Source: Prevotellaceae bacterium
Lineage (GTDB): Bacteria > Bacteroidota > Bacteroidia > Bacteroidales > UBA932
Assembly (NCBI GenBank): GCA_031258195.1
Contig: JAIRNF010000009.1
Span: 1-64,000 of the forward strand
DNA: 64,000 nt
Reading direction: 5' to 3'
Shown here: one piece after another, positions 8,739 through 18,737 of the stretch
Position numbering within the stretch: position 1 is the stretch's first letter
Layout: every line of letters starts with the position of its first letter
Program-made: the position numbers and the translations under genes
Notes under the pieces: generated by a model
Databases searched by the model: none
What the model saw: only the letters and a program-made list of their open reading frames with translations
Told to the model about the DNA's origin: nothing

Positions 8739-9127
8739 GGAAAAATTCCCAAAGTTGCGGATGAGATGCTGTTCGTTAGCAGCAAAAAACGTATCCACCA
8801 ACACAAGGTTTTTAAAGAAATGCCTAAAATCTGTTACGATTTTTAGCATGTTGCATAGATTGATTCTGCCGGTAACAAAATTGCGTATCTCCACATATGT
8901 AGAAATAGCTGCCGTCTTTGTTTTAACTGGATGAATGGTCTCCTTGCAAGAACCTTTATTTAGCCTACGTTTCATTTAGCAAAAGTAGCAGAAAGCATGG
9001 CTAAACAGGCAGGATTACCACGTAAGTTTTTGACACGGTTTTGACGGACGAGTGGAAAATTGGAAGTTGAGAACTGAAAACTACATATTTTACTAATTTA
9101 TAATCGGCGCAAGCGGGGCTACCTTGT

Positions 9128-9210
9128 TGTCATGTCGAACGAAGGGAGATATCCACTAAGAAGGGAGCAATACGCTGAATGGAGAGATGTCTCACTACGT
9201 TCGACATGGC
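9128..9210. repeat. Imperfect palindromic intergenic element (gtcatgtcgaacgaagggagat ... atgtctcactacgttcgacatggc)
   Basis: Inverted arms visible; related to the elements at 10442-10523 and 49799-49840. Confidence 0.6.
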
Positions 9211-9217
9211 GATATAT

Positions 9218-10408
9218 TTACACCACCTTTCCTTTTTCGTAAACTTTTTGTGAGATATAGTAGTAAGGTATTGCTATAAGGCTTAAACATCCGCCAACAA
9301 GGCAAGCCGTTGCCAAATTAGAGAACGATGCTATAAAGCCGCCCAGCAACATACCTGTGCCAATACCAACATCAAAAGAAGTAAGGTAGGTTGAGTTAGC
9401 CGTTCCGCGCTGGTTATGATGCGCCATATTTACGAATAAGGTTTGAAATACCGGAACCATAGAGCCGAAAGCAATTCCGCAAAGCAATGCCATACCGCAA
9501 AAAGCAACAATATTATGCGCCAGCGAAAATACGACCAGCGCAGCTGTCAGCAAACACTGCGAAAATAATGATACAGCGTGTATATAGCCCTTTATCAACA
9601 TACCTACCTGCAATAAGTCGAGATGTGCCAATACCTATAGCCATAAATAAGAACAGCATTCCCGTATTCTGTATATCAATTTCTTTGCCGTAAAGTACGC
9701 CATAAGAGACAAACATGCCGTACGATACGGCACATAGCATAAGGTTGAGCCCAATGGGTAACGCCTTAACCAAAATAAAACGGTCGAGAGAAATTACCTA
9801 CTCTTCTACAACCTTCGGTCGTGGTCTGGTTTTAATAAATGACGCTACAACCAACGAGGCAAATCCACAGAACAAACAACACCCAATCAGCACATAGTAT
9901 CCCCACCTATCGCACACCTCTGCGGCAACCCATGGCGCAAGTGCCATAGAAAGGTTTGCAAAGAGACCGTAGTAACCAATTCCCTGCTCACGTTTAACCG
10001 ACGGGATAACATCAATGGCAACCAGTATTAGACGACACAGAGGTTAAGCCCCACGTTAAGCCGTGTAAAAAAACGAAGTACAACAAACGCAATAACGGTT
10101 GATACCAGCATATATCCGCCAAACAACGAGGCATATATCAGCAGGCTGGCTATCAGCAGATGTTTGCGAGAGTATCTATCAACCAAATAGCCTGAAAATA
10201 GTCGTACGCATAAAGCAGCAATGGTATATGCCGAAAATACAACGCCAACTTTAGACTCGAGTATGCCCAACGTCTTTGTAAGGTATATCGGTAGCGTTGG
10301 CATCAGCAGATAAAATGCAAACGACATTAAAAAAATATGAAGAGCACGATAGAACGAAGCTCTTCGACCAAATCCGGCTTTCCATTTTAGTATTACTGCT
10401 CAACTCAT
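9218..10408 (-). pseudogene. Major facilitator superfamily transporter, disrupted
   Basis: MFS-like segments in three frames (MSFAFYLLMPTLPIYLTKTLGILESKVGVVFSAYTIAALCVRLFSGYLVDRYSRK...; ...KALPIGLNLMLCAVSYGMFVSYGVLYGKEI...; ...AHNIVAFCGMALLCGIAFGSMVPVFQTLFV...). In-frame TGA at codon 3 of the likely original start (10400-10402). Confidence 0.85.
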
Positions 10409-10441
10409 TAAATAATTAATGTCCTGTTACCTCACCCCATC

Positions 10442-10523
10442 CGTCATTTCGAGCGAAGCGAGAAATCTGCTGGATAAGAACTACTTGCTGACAAACAAAT
10501 TTCTCGCTTCGCTCGAAATGACG
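10442..10523. repeat. Palindromic intergenic element, 25-bp perfect arms
   Basis: cgtcatttcgagcgaagcgagaaat (10442-10466) ... atttctcgcttcgctcgaaatgacg (10499-10523). Confidence 0.9.
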
Positions 10524-10770
10524 CAAATATGTCACATATCCTTGTGACTAACGATTTATGCGTAGCTCTCTCAACCTTTTACGCTTGATAACGTTATTTC
10601 AAAATAAACTACAAATATCTAACTTGTTTGTTCATGTTGTTCTCTCCGCCTGTTGATTATCAGCCAATAATTCGTAAGCCCCTATCCGCTAGAATGATTA
10701 GATTTATGTGTCAAACCAAGGTACTTCGAAAAAAACCTTACTACAGGTAAGCGGATTACAAAAAAAAGAT

Positions 10771-10778
10771 TACCTTTG
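10771..10778 (+). promoter_or_regulatory. Bacteroidota-type -7 element (TAnnTTTG) upstream of rpsO
   Basis: TACCTTTG 35 bp upstream of the rpsO ATG at 10813; -33 element not clear. Confidence 0.5.
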
Positions 10779-10812
10779 CGGGCAGTTTAACAAAAAAATT
10801 TTATTTGCTTTT

Positions 10813-11085
10813 ATGAACTATCTTACATCAGAACAAAAGCAAGAAATTTTCAAAGGATACGGAAAGTCTAATACGGACACTGGTTCTCCAGAGAGCCAGA
10901 TCGCCCTATTTTCCCACCGTATCAGCCATCTTACCGAGCACTTAAAAGAGCACAAGAAGGATTACAACACCGAACGCTCTCTTTTAAGACTGGTAGGTAA
11001 ACGCCGCAGGTTATTAGATTACCTGAAGCGGGTTGATATAGAAAGATATAGGTCGATAGTAAAGGCTCTAAACCTTAGAAAATAA
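10813..11085 (+). CDS. rpsO: 30S ribosomal protein S15
   Basis: [51 protein letters not shown]...; ORF-track start 10708 is likely too far upstream. Confidence 0.97.
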   Translation: MNYLTSEQKQEIFKGYGKSNTDTGSPESQIALFSHRISHLTEHLKEHKKDYNTERSLLRLVGKRRRLLDYLKRVDIERYRSIVKALNLRK

Positions 11086-11090
11086 AGCGA

Positions 11091-11130
11091 CAAGAGAGGC
11101 AATTGTGTAATTGCCTCTCTTGTTATTTCT
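11091..11130 (+). terminator. Rho-independent-like terminator of rpsO
   Basis: caagagaggcaatt-gtgt-aattgcctctcttg, 14-bp perfect arms, then ttattt. Confidence 0.75.
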
Positions 11131-11189
11131 CTACCCTAAAAGGTAGGGTAGGCAGCGGCAAAAGACGAAAAAAAAGAAAACGAAAAAAC

Positions 11190-13400
11190 ATGAACATTGT
11201 AAAAAAGACAATTGAACTTAACGACGGACGCATTATTGAAATCGAAACCGGTAAGCTGGCTAAACAAGCCGATGGTTCGGTAGTTGTTAAGATGGGCGAT
11301 ACTATGCTCTTAGCAGCAGTTACCGCCGCAACAGAGGCAAAACCAGATGTAGATTTTATGCCTCTACAGGTAGAATACAAAGAGAAATATGCGGCAGCGG
11401 GTCGTTACCCGGGCGGTTTCTTAAAGCGTGAGGCACGTCCTACCGATTCCGAAATTTTAGTATCGCGGCTTATAGACCGTGCGTTACGCCCACTTTTTCC
11501 GGATGACTTCCATGCCGATGTATTTGTTACGGTTAACCTAATTTCGGCAGATAAAGATATTATGCCCGATGCGCTTGCAGGTCTTGCGGCATCTGCGGCT
11601 TTAGCGGTTTCGGACATCCCGTTTAACGGACCGATTTCCGAAGTACGTGTTGCCCGTGTAAACGGCGAGTTTATCGTTAACCCCACCTTCACCCAAAATG
11701 CACAGGCAGATATCGATATCATGGTGGGTGCTACCTACGATAATATTTTGATGGTAGAGGGCGAAATGAAAGAAGTTTCGGAAGCAGAAATGCTAGATGC
11801 CATTAAGTTTGCCCATGCCGAAATACAAAAGCATTGCAAAGTGCAGATGGAGCTAGCCGAAGCTGTTGGTAAAACGCAAAAACGCACATATTGCCACGAA
11901 GAGAACGATGAAGAACTACGCGCTAGAGTTTGCGAGTACTGCTACGATAAATGCTACGCTATTGCTAAAAGCGGTACAGCAAAGCACGAACGCGGAGATG
12001 CGTTTGCGTCGTTAAAAGAAGAATTTTTAGAAACTCTTACCGAAGAAGAGCGAGATGATAAGGCAGCGCTTGTAAGCCGCTACTACCACGATGTGGAGAA
12101 AGAAGCCATGCGCAACATGATTCTTGATGAAGGTGTTCGTCTTGATGGTCGCGGTACAAAAGATATTCGCCCCATTTGGTGTGAGGTTGACTACCTGCCT
12201 GCCGCACACGGTTCGGCAGTCTTTACCCGTGGCGAAACCCAATCGCTTACCACTGTTACGCTTGGTACAAAGATGGACGAGAAAGAAATTGACGAGGTAC
12301 TTGTACAAGGCTCGCATCAGTTCGTACTTCACTATAACTTCCCCCCCTTCTCAACAGGAGAAGCAAAACCGGCAAGAGGAACCAGCCGCCGCGAAATTGG
12401 ACATGGTAACCTTGCATTCCGTGCATTAAAGCCAATGGTTCCGGTTGGAGAGCAAAACCCATATGCTGTACGTGTAGTGTCGGATATTTTAGAAAGTAAC
12501 GGCTCGTCGTCAATGGCTACCGTTTGCGCGGGTACACTTGCATTGATGGATGCCGGTATTCAACTTAAAAAGCCTGTTTCGGGTATCGCAATGGGGCTGA
12601 TTACCGATAGCAAAGCAAATAAGTTTGCAGTACTATCTGATATTCTAGGTGACGAAGACCATTTAGGAGATATGGACTTTAAGGTTACAGGTACTAAAGA
12701 CGGTATTACTGCAACCCAGATGGATATTAAGGTTGACGGGCTTCCTTACGAAGTTCTTGCGCAAGCATTAGAACAAGCTCGTGAAGGTCGTTTACATATT
12801 CTTGGTAAAATGCTAGAGACTATGAGCGAACCGCGTCCAGACCTTAAACCGTACGTACCACGTGTAGAGCAAGTAGTTATACCTGGAGAAAACATTGGTG
12901 CTGTTATAGGACCGGGCGGAAAGATTATTCAGGAAATGCAGAAGAGTACAGGTACTACGATTACCATTACAGAAAAGGAGGGTAAGGGTTTTGTAGATGT
13001 ATTCGGACCGGATAAAGAGTCGATAGAAGAGGCAATAAACCGTATAAAGATTATCGTTTTTGGACCGGAAGTAGGGGCAACATTCCTCGGAACCGTTCGC
13101 TCCATACAGCCTTACGGTGCCTTTGTAGAGATTGTTCCGGGCAAGGATGGGCTACTGCATATATCGGAGTACGATTGGGCAAGAATCGACTCGTTAGATG
13201 GCATTCTTAAGGAAGGCGACAAGATAGAGGTTAAGCTGCTGGAAATTGACGAAAAGACCGGCAAGTTGCGCTTATCTCGCAGAGCACTACTCCCTAAACC
13301 AGAAGGTTATGTAGAGCCTGAACGTCCGCCACGCCCCCCTCGCAGCGATGATAATCGTAAAAGAGGGGATCGAGACCGTAAGCCCAGACGCGATAAATAA
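11190..13400 (+). CDS. pnp: Polyribonucleotide nucleotidyltransferase
   Basis: [44 protein letters not shown]...; KH and S1 regions ([47 protein letters not shown]). Confidence 0.97.
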   Translation: MNIVKKTIELNDGRIIEIETGKLAKQADGSVVVKMGDTMLLAAVTAATEAKPDVDFMPLQVEYKEKYAAAGRYPGGFLKREARPTDSEILVSRLIDRALRPLFPDDFHADVFVTVNLISADKDIMPDALAGLAASAALAVSDIPFNGPISEVRVARVNGEFIVNPTFTQNAQADIDIMVGATYDNILMVEGEMKEVSEAEMLDAIKFAHAEIQKHCKVQMELAEAVGKTQKRTYCHEENDEELRARVCEYCYDKCYAIAKSGTAKHERGDAFASLKEEFLETLTEEERDDKAALVSRYYHDVEKEAMRNMILDEGVRLDGRGTKDIRPIWCEVDYLPAAHGSAVFTRGETQSLTTVTLGTKMDEKEIDEVLVQGSHQFVLHYNFPPFSTGEAKPARGTSRREIGHGNLAFRALKPMVPVGEQNPYAVRVVSDILESNGSSSMATVCAGTLALMDAGIQLKKPVSGIAMGLITDSKANKFAVLSDILGDEDHLGDMDFKVTGTKDGITATQMDIKVDGLPYEVLAQALEQAREGRLHILGKMLETMSEPRPDLKPYVPRVEQVVIPGENIGAVIGPGGKIIQEMQKSTGTTITITEKEGKGFVDVFGPDKESIEEAINRIKIIVFGPEVGATFLGTVRSIQPYGAFVEIVPGKDGLLHISEYDWARIDSLDGILKEGDKIEVKLLEIDEKTGKLRLSRRALLPKPEGYVEPERPPRPPRSDDNRKRGDRDRKPRRDK

Positions 13401-13416
13401 TATGGTATAACCTGCA

Positions 13417-13456
13417 AATAAGCTTAAGCATTAAAACGCTTAGGCTTATTTTTTTT
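13417..13456 (+). terminator. Terminator downstream of pnp
   Basis: aataagcttaagc-attaaaac-gcttaggcttatt followed by T-run. Confidence 0.65.
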
Positions 13457-13468
13457 AAATCATAGGAT

Positions 13469-14140
13469 ATGAAAGACTATGAAAGAGTTATTTACGGCTT
13501 AGCCATTACAGCTGCAATATACTTTATTGCAATTTTTTCTACCAATTGGATTCGTTTTTCGGGAGGATTTACCCCTGGATCGTTTGTTACTCACTCAGTA
13601 ATGTTGTTGCTATCAATAGCTGCAATAGTAATATTTAAAAAGAGCGTAGACTTTAATATTTCTATGCCAAAACTAAAAAATATTATTATGCCAATTATTG
13701 TGGGTGTAGCAATAACATTTTTATCCGGTATCCTTATGTCGATAATAACAAAGATGCTAGGTCAAGAAGTCGAGGCACACCCATCTTTATTGACAATGGG
13801 TCCGCTACAAGTATTTCTCTTTGTATTTATTTATGCAAGCATTGCCGAGGAATTCTTATTTAGGGGCTTCCTACTCAATATTTTAAAGCCTTTAAGTAAA
13901 TATAAAGTCTCCATTTTTAGCATACCTGTTATAATAAGCGCTCTGACATTTGGTTTAGGTCATCTTGTTTTAATTAGCGCGGATGTGAGCGGATTATTTA
14001 TTATGAGAATATTAGTGTTTACAACCGCAATGGGACTAGCTGCCGGATACTACCAAGAAAAGTATAAGAATATTTCTTATGCCATAGTAGTACATATGGC
14101 AGGAAATTTATTTGGACTAGTAAGCACTTTTCTTATATAA
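13469..14140 (+). CDS. CPBP family intramembrane metalloprotease (CAAX/Abi-like)
   Basis: Multi-TM; motif EEFLFRGFLLN, later FGLGHLVL. Confidence 0.85.
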   Translation: MKDYERVIYGLAITAAIYFIAIFSTNWIRFSGGFTPGSFVTHSVMLLLSIAAIVIFKKSVDFNISMPKLKNIIMPIIVGVAITFLSGILMSIITKMLGQEVEAHPSLLTMGPLQVFLFVFIYASIAEEFLFRGFLLNILKPLSKYKVSIFSIPVIISALTFGLGHLVLISADVSGLFIMRILVFTTAMGLAAGYYQEKYKNISYAIVVHMAGNLFGLVSTFLI

Positions 14141-14203
14141 CTTTTCTGAATATTCCCCCAAAATACTATATAATAATAAATACGGGAAAGGGCATTAATA
14201 AAG

Positions 14204-14235
14204 AAAGGGCATTCAAAAATAAATGCCCTTTTACT
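14204..14235. terminator. Hairpin terminator between convergent CPBP protease and lpxA genes
   Basis: aaagggcatt...aatgcccttttac. Confidence 0.6.
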
Positions 14236-14249
14236 TTAAATTTTCATTT

Positions 14250-15041
14250 CTACAGCTCTTCTAAATTTGCTGTACTTTTAATAATACCTCTTTTCGATGT
14301 ACGGATAAATTCTAAAATAATATCGCGCTCTTCTGTTTGGGGCATTTCTGCCTCTATTTTAGTACAGGCATCGGTAATATTAAGACCGCCAAAATATATT
14401 ATGCGGTAGATGTCGTGCATCTCGTTAATTTTTTCGTTGGTAAAACCTCTACGGCGTAAACCTATACGATTTACTCCGCCATACGATAGCGGATGATGCC
14501 CTGCAATAACGTAAGGCGGAACATCTTTACCTACTAACGAGCCCCCAGATAACATAGCGTGGGTGCCAATACGTGTAAACTGATGCATGCCGGTTTGTCC
14601 TCCAAGAATAGCCCAATCCTGAATTACAGATTCTCCGGCAACTCCCGTATAAGAAGCCAAGATAACGTTGTTACCAATAACGCTGTCGTGTGCAACGTGT
14701 ACATACGACATTAAAAGGCAATTATTGCCAATAATCGTTTTGTACTTTCCGCTGGCAGCTGTCCCTCTGTTAATGGTTACGCATTCTCTGATGGTTACGT
14801 TGTCTCCTATTATTACGTATGTTTCTTCTCCCTGAAATTTCAGATCTTGAGGTTCTGCCCCAACAACTGCTCCGGGATATATCTTACAGTTCTTGCCAAT
14901 CTTTACGTTCTCCATAATGGTAACGTTAGGACCAATCCAAGCACCCTCTCCTATTTCAACATTTTTTGCAATGGTTGTAAAGGGACAAACAACGATATCT
15001 TTTGCCAACTTTGCTTCCGGGTGTATTTGTGTAAGTTCCAT
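14250..15041 (-). CDS. lpxA: UDP-N-acetylglucosamine acyltransferase
   Basis: Left-handed beta-helix hexapeptide repeats; GGVNRIGLRRRGF. Confidence 0.96.
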   Translation of the reverse strand: MELTQIHPEAKLAKDIVVCPFTTIAKNVEIGEGAWIGPNVTIMENVKIGKNCKIYPGAVVGAEPQDLKFQGEETYVIIGDNVTIRECVTINRGTAASGKYKTIIGNNCLLMSYVHVAHDSVIGNNVILASYTGVAGESVIQDWAILGGQTGMHQFTRIGTHAMLSGGSLVGKDVPPYVIAGHHPLSYGGVNRIGLRRRGFTNEKINEMHDIYRIIYFGGLNITDACTKIEAEMPQTEERDIILEFIRTSKRGIIKSTANLEEL

Positions 15042-15061
15042 ATATGTATTAATGGTTGTGT

Positions 15062-16468
15062 TTACTGTTTGTTTTTAATTATTTGAGCCATAAGCTCTGC
15101 TTCTGTTGCTAAGGTATCTCCAACATACGCTTTTCCTGCCATCATAACCATACTGCGACGAATAGGTTCGGTAAGCTCCAGCTTAAAGATAAGCGTATCT
15201 CCCGGAACAATTTTACGTTTAAAACGAACTTTATCTATCTTAACAAAATAGGTTGAATAGTTTTCGGGGTCGGGAACGCTTGCCAAAGCAAGAAGACCTC
15301 CTACCTGCGCCATTGCTTCAATAATAAGCACGCCGGGCATTACAGGTTCTTCGGGAAAATGACCGACAAAGAACGGCTCGTTCATCGTAACATTTTTCAC
15401 ACCCACTACGCTTGTATCCGTTCTATCGATAATCTTATCAACCAGTAAGAATGGCGGGCGGTGTGGAAGTATTTTTCTTATCCCGTTTATGTCGATTAGC
15501 GGCTCTTTATTCGGGTCGTACTCCGGAGCATCGGGTTTCATAATAGCTTTTTTAGCCATCTTACGTATAACCTTAGCTATCTCGGTATTTACAAAGTGTC
15601 CCGGTTTGTTAGCAATAATTTTTCCTTTAATCGGATAGCCAACCAGCCCTAAATCGCCAACCATATCCAGCAGCTTATGGCGCGCAGGTTCGTTAGGAAA
15701 GCGCAGCTCCAGGTTATTTAGATAGCCACCTTCCGGTATCATTTTAATAGAAGACTTATTGAATAAGGTTGCTAAATGCTTAAGCTCTTCTTCTGGAACT
15801 TCATTTTCTACAACAACAACGGCATTTTCCAGATCGCCACCTTTAATGAGGTTATTCTTAAGTAAAAGTTCGACTTCGTGAAGAAATACAAACGTACGGC
15901 AAGGTGCTATTTCTTCTGCAAAATCTTCGATCTTCGAAAGGCGTGCATACTGATTTCCTAATACCTTAGAGTTGAAGTCTATCATTGTTTCGATGCTGAA
16001 ATGATCGTCGGGAAGAACGATTATTTCTTTTCCGCTCTCCTCATCTTTATAAACAATCTTTTCTTTAACTTCGAAATACCACCTATCCTCGTCTTGCTGC
16101 TCAACGCCTACTTCCTGAATAGCCTCTACGTATGCGCGTGCGCTACCGTCCATAATGGGTACTTCGGGAGCGTTAACCGCAATCAAAGCATTATCAATAC
16201 CCATACCGAACATGCTTGCCATAACATGCTCTAATGTACTAATTTTTGCTCCGTTTTTTTCTAAGGTGGTGCCGCGAGACGTTGCCGTAACATAATCTGC
16301 AATGGCATCTATAATTGGCTGATCCGGAAGATCAACTCGCTGAAATTTTATTCCGTGGTTAACGGGTGCAGGGTTTATAGTCATCTCTACCTGCAGACCT
16401 GTGTGTAAGCCTTTGCCTTTAAACGTAATTGGTTGCTTTAAAGTCTGTTGTTTTACTTGCATTACCAA
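15062..16468 (-). CDS. lpxC/fabZ: Bifunctional UDP-3-O-acyl-N-acetylglucosamine deacetylase / 3-hydroxyacyl-ACP dehydratase (LpxC-FabZ fusion)
   Basis: N-terminal LpxC (KQPITFKGKGLHTGLQV...), C-terminal FabZ (ILPHRPPFLLVDKI...HFPEEPVMPGVLIIEAMAQ). The fusion is known in Bacteroidota. Confidence 0.96.
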   Translation of the reverse strand: MVMQVKQQTLKQPITFKGKGLHTGLQVEMTINPAPVNHGIKFQRVDLPDQPIIDAIADYVTATSRGTTLEKNGAKISTLEHVMASMFGMGIDNALIAVNAPEVPIMDGSARAYVEAIQEVGVEQQDEDRWYFEVKEKIVYKDEESGKEIIVLPDDHFSIETMIDFNSKVLGNQYARLSKIEDFAEEIAPCRTFVFLHEVELLLKNNLIKGGDLENAVVVVENEVPEEELKHLATLFNKSSIKMIPEGGYLNNLELRFPNEPARHKLLDMVGDLGLVGYPIKGKIIANKPGHFVNTEIAKVIRKMAKKAIMKPDAPEYDPNKEPLIDINGIRKILPHRPPFLLVDKIIDRTDTSVVGVKNVTMNEPFFVGHFPEEPVMPGVLIIEAMAQVGGLLALASVPDPENYSTYFVKIDKVRFKRKIVPGDTLIFKLELTEPIRRSMVMMAGKAYVGDTLATEAELMAQIIKNKQ

Positions 16469-16501
16469 GGTTATGAGGTTAATTTAAAGATGCAAAGATA
16501 G

Positions 16502-16535
16502 AAAAAAAAACCAAGCTCTTGATAGAAGCCTGGTT
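16502..16535 (-). terminator. Terminator hairpin between lpxD and lpxC-fabZ
   Basis: Reverse strand aaccaggct...agcttggtt (9 bp with one GU) followed by T8. Confidence 0.65.
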
Positions 16536-16551
16536 ACAGATGTAGCTAATT

Positions 16552-17601
16552 CTATTTAGCGGACTTATTATCATTTAATTGAGTCAGCTGCTTCTTCAGC
16601 TCAAATACATCGTTTCTCAGCTCGCTAAGATTCTTAAATATTGCATATGAACGTTGGTAAACAGTCAAGTCAATACCGGGAGACCCCCTAAGAGTTTTCC
16701 CATCTTTTACGTTACCAATTATACCTGTTTGAGCTGCTGCTATAACTCTGTCGCCAATAACGTTGTGACCGCCAAAACCAGCCTGACCTCCAATCATACA
16801 GTATTTTCCAACCTTTGTAGAGCCCGCAACTCCAACCTGTGCTGCCATTACGGTGCTTTCATCGATAAATACATTATGCGCAACCTGTATTAAATTATCA
16901 AGCTTCACGCCTTTTTTGATAATTGTAGAGCCCATAGTAGCCCGATCAATAGCGGTATTTGCACCTATTTCAACATCATCTTCGATAACAACATTACCAA
17001 GCTGCGGAATTTTTTTATATCCACCATCAGGCAGCGGAGCAAACCCAAAGCCATCCGATCCAAGAACAGCACCGGCATGCAGTATACAGTTTGCGCCTAT
17101 AACGCAATCGTGATAAATTTTTACGCCCGAATAAAGAATCGTTCCATCGCCAATAGTAACACCATCGCCAATGTAAACATGGGGGTATATTTTAACATTA
17201 TTGCCTATTTTTACTTTTTTCCCAATGTATGCAAATGCCCCAACATATACCTTTTTGCCCAGCTTTGCACTCCACGATATCTTTGCCCGCCACGATCGAC
17301 CTTTTTTATTATCTTTTTTTGATTTTTGAAACAACTCGAGCAAAGAAGCAATTCCTTCGTAAGCATCTTCTACACGAATAAGTGTACACTCAACAGGCTT
17401 TTTCAGCTCGTAATTTTTATTGACAAGCACAATTGATGCTTTTGTAGTGTACAAATAGTGTTCGTACTTAGGATTTGCTAAAAAACAAAGCTGTCCGGGT
17501 TTACCTTGTTCTATACGGGCAAATGAGGTTACGGCAATTTCGGGATTACCTTCGACTTCGCCACCCAGATATTCGGCAATTACGCTTGCAGTATATTCCA
17601 T
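16552..17601 (-). CDS. lpxD: UDP-3-O-(3-hydroxymyristoyl)glucosamine N-acyltransferase
   Basis: MEYTASVIAEYLGGEVEGNPEIAVTSFARIEQGKPGQLCFLANPKYEHYLY...GSDGFGFAP... Confidence 0.96.
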   Translation of the reverse strand: MEYTASVIAEYLGGEVEGNPEIAVTSFARIEQGKPGQLCFLANPKYEHYLYTTKASIVLVNKNYELKKPVECTLIRVEDAYEGIASLLELFQKSKKDNKKGRSWRAKISWSAKLGKKVYVGAFAYIGKKVKIGNNVKIYPHVYIGDGVTIGDGTILYSGVKIYHDCVIGANCILHAGAVLGSDGFGFAPLPDGGYKKIPQLGNVVIEDDVEIGANTAIDRATMGSTIIKKGVKLDNLIQVAHNVFIDESTVMAAQVGVAGSTKVGKYCMIGGQAGFGGHNVIGDRVIAAAQTGIIGNVKDGKTLRGSPGIDLTVYQRSYAIFKNLSELRNDVFELKKQLTQLNDNKSAK

Positions 17602-17707
17602 ATGAGTTTTCTTTAAACTACAAAAATATACAAAAACTAATAGCAGATATCTATCAACTATTAACTATTTGTTTTATTTTTGTTTACAATTTAAAACTTT
17701 TCTCGCT

Positions 17708-18730
17708 ATGGCACAAAATAAGTTGATTACCTTATCTGAATTTATTCTTCAACGTCAAGCAGAATTTCCTTATGCTAAAGGAGAGTTAACAAGACTTCTC
17801 CACCACTTAGGTGTTGCTGCTAAATTCGTACACAAAAAGGTGAGTAAAGCGGGACTGGTTGACATACTAGGCTCGTCAGGAAATACAAATGTGCAAGGCG
17901 AAGATCAAAAGAAGCTGGATGCTTTTGCACACTTAGAGTTTGCCGAAATGATGCTGGCTAGCGAAGAATGCTGCGGCATTGCGTCTGAAGAAAGTGATGG
18001 CATAATCTGTTCCGATAATCCACAAGCAAAAGGAGCCGGATATGTACTTTGTATAGATCCGCTGGATGGCTCGTCGAATATAGATGTAAACGTTTCTGTA
18101 GGTACAATATTTTCTATTTACCGCCGTATTAGTCCTCGCGGGCAAGATCCTGTTCTCGAAGATTTTTTACAATCGGGCGCGCGACAAGTAGCGGCAGGTT
18201 ATATTATTTACGGTTCTTCTACGATGCTTGTTTACACAACAGGTGCCGGTGTTTACGGATTTACGCTCGACCCTTCTATCGGTGAGTTTTGTCTATCAAA
18301 TCTAAGTATGAAAACGCCAAAAACCGGCAATATTTACTCTGTTAACCAAGGCTATTTTACACGCTTCCCTCAAGGGATTAAGGAGTATATAAAGTATTGC
18401 GAAGAAAAAGATGACGCGACAAACAGACCGTATAGCTTAAGATATATTGGCAGCCTTGTTGCCGATTTTCATCGTAATATGCTTAAAGGTGGCATTTACT
18501 TATACCCTCCAACCGCTGCGAATCCAAACGGTAAGCTACGGCTGTTATACGAATGCAACCCAATAGCTTTTTTGGCAGAGCAATCAGGCGGAAAGGCTTC
18601 TACAGGTTACGAACGGGTGCTATCAATAAAGCCAGCCGAAATACATCAGCGTATTCCGTTTGTTGTGGGTTCTGCCGAAATGGTAACAAAGGCGGAAGAG
18701 TTCTTAAAAATGCATCCAGATAAAGACTAG
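17708..18730 (+). CDS. fbp: Fructose-1,6-bisphosphatase class I
   Basis: ...[29 protein letters not shown]...; start at MAQNKLITL preferred. Confidence 0.95.
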   Translation: MAQNKLITLSEFILQRQAEFPYAKGELTRLLHHLGVAAKFVHKKVSKAGLVDILGSSGNTNVQGEDQKKLDAFAHLEFAEMMLASEECCGIASEESDGIICSDNPQAKGAGYVLCIDPLDGSSNIDVNVSVGTIFSIYRRISPRGQDPVLEDFLQSGARQVAAGYIIYGSSTMLVYTTGAGVYGFTLDPSIGEFCLSNLSMKTPKTGNIYSVNQGYFTRFPQGIKEYIKYCEEKDDATNRPYSLRYIGSLVADFHRNMLKGGIYLYPPTAANPNGKLRLLYECNPIAFLAEQSGGKASTGYERVLSIKPAEIHQRIPFVVGSAEMVTKAEEFLKMHPDKD

Positions 18731-18737
18731 AAAATTA

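Noticed and set aside
8730-8975. 81-aa minus ORF (MKRRLNKGSCKETIHPVKTKTAAISTYVEI...) as a real gene
   Set aside because: No recognisable family, lies in a repeat-rich decayed interval, and both strands have comparable ORFs.
4154-10402. Three in-frame TGA codons at plausible Trp positions (4154, 8318, 10400) suggesting TGA recoding as Trp
   Set aside because: All are in genes that also carry frameshifts or active-site loss, and rpsJ uses TGA as its terminal codon; G-to-A decay of TGG is simpler.
15062-16468. LpxC-FabZ fusion as a novel bifunctional enzyme
   Set aside because: This fusion is known and widespread in Bacteroidota.
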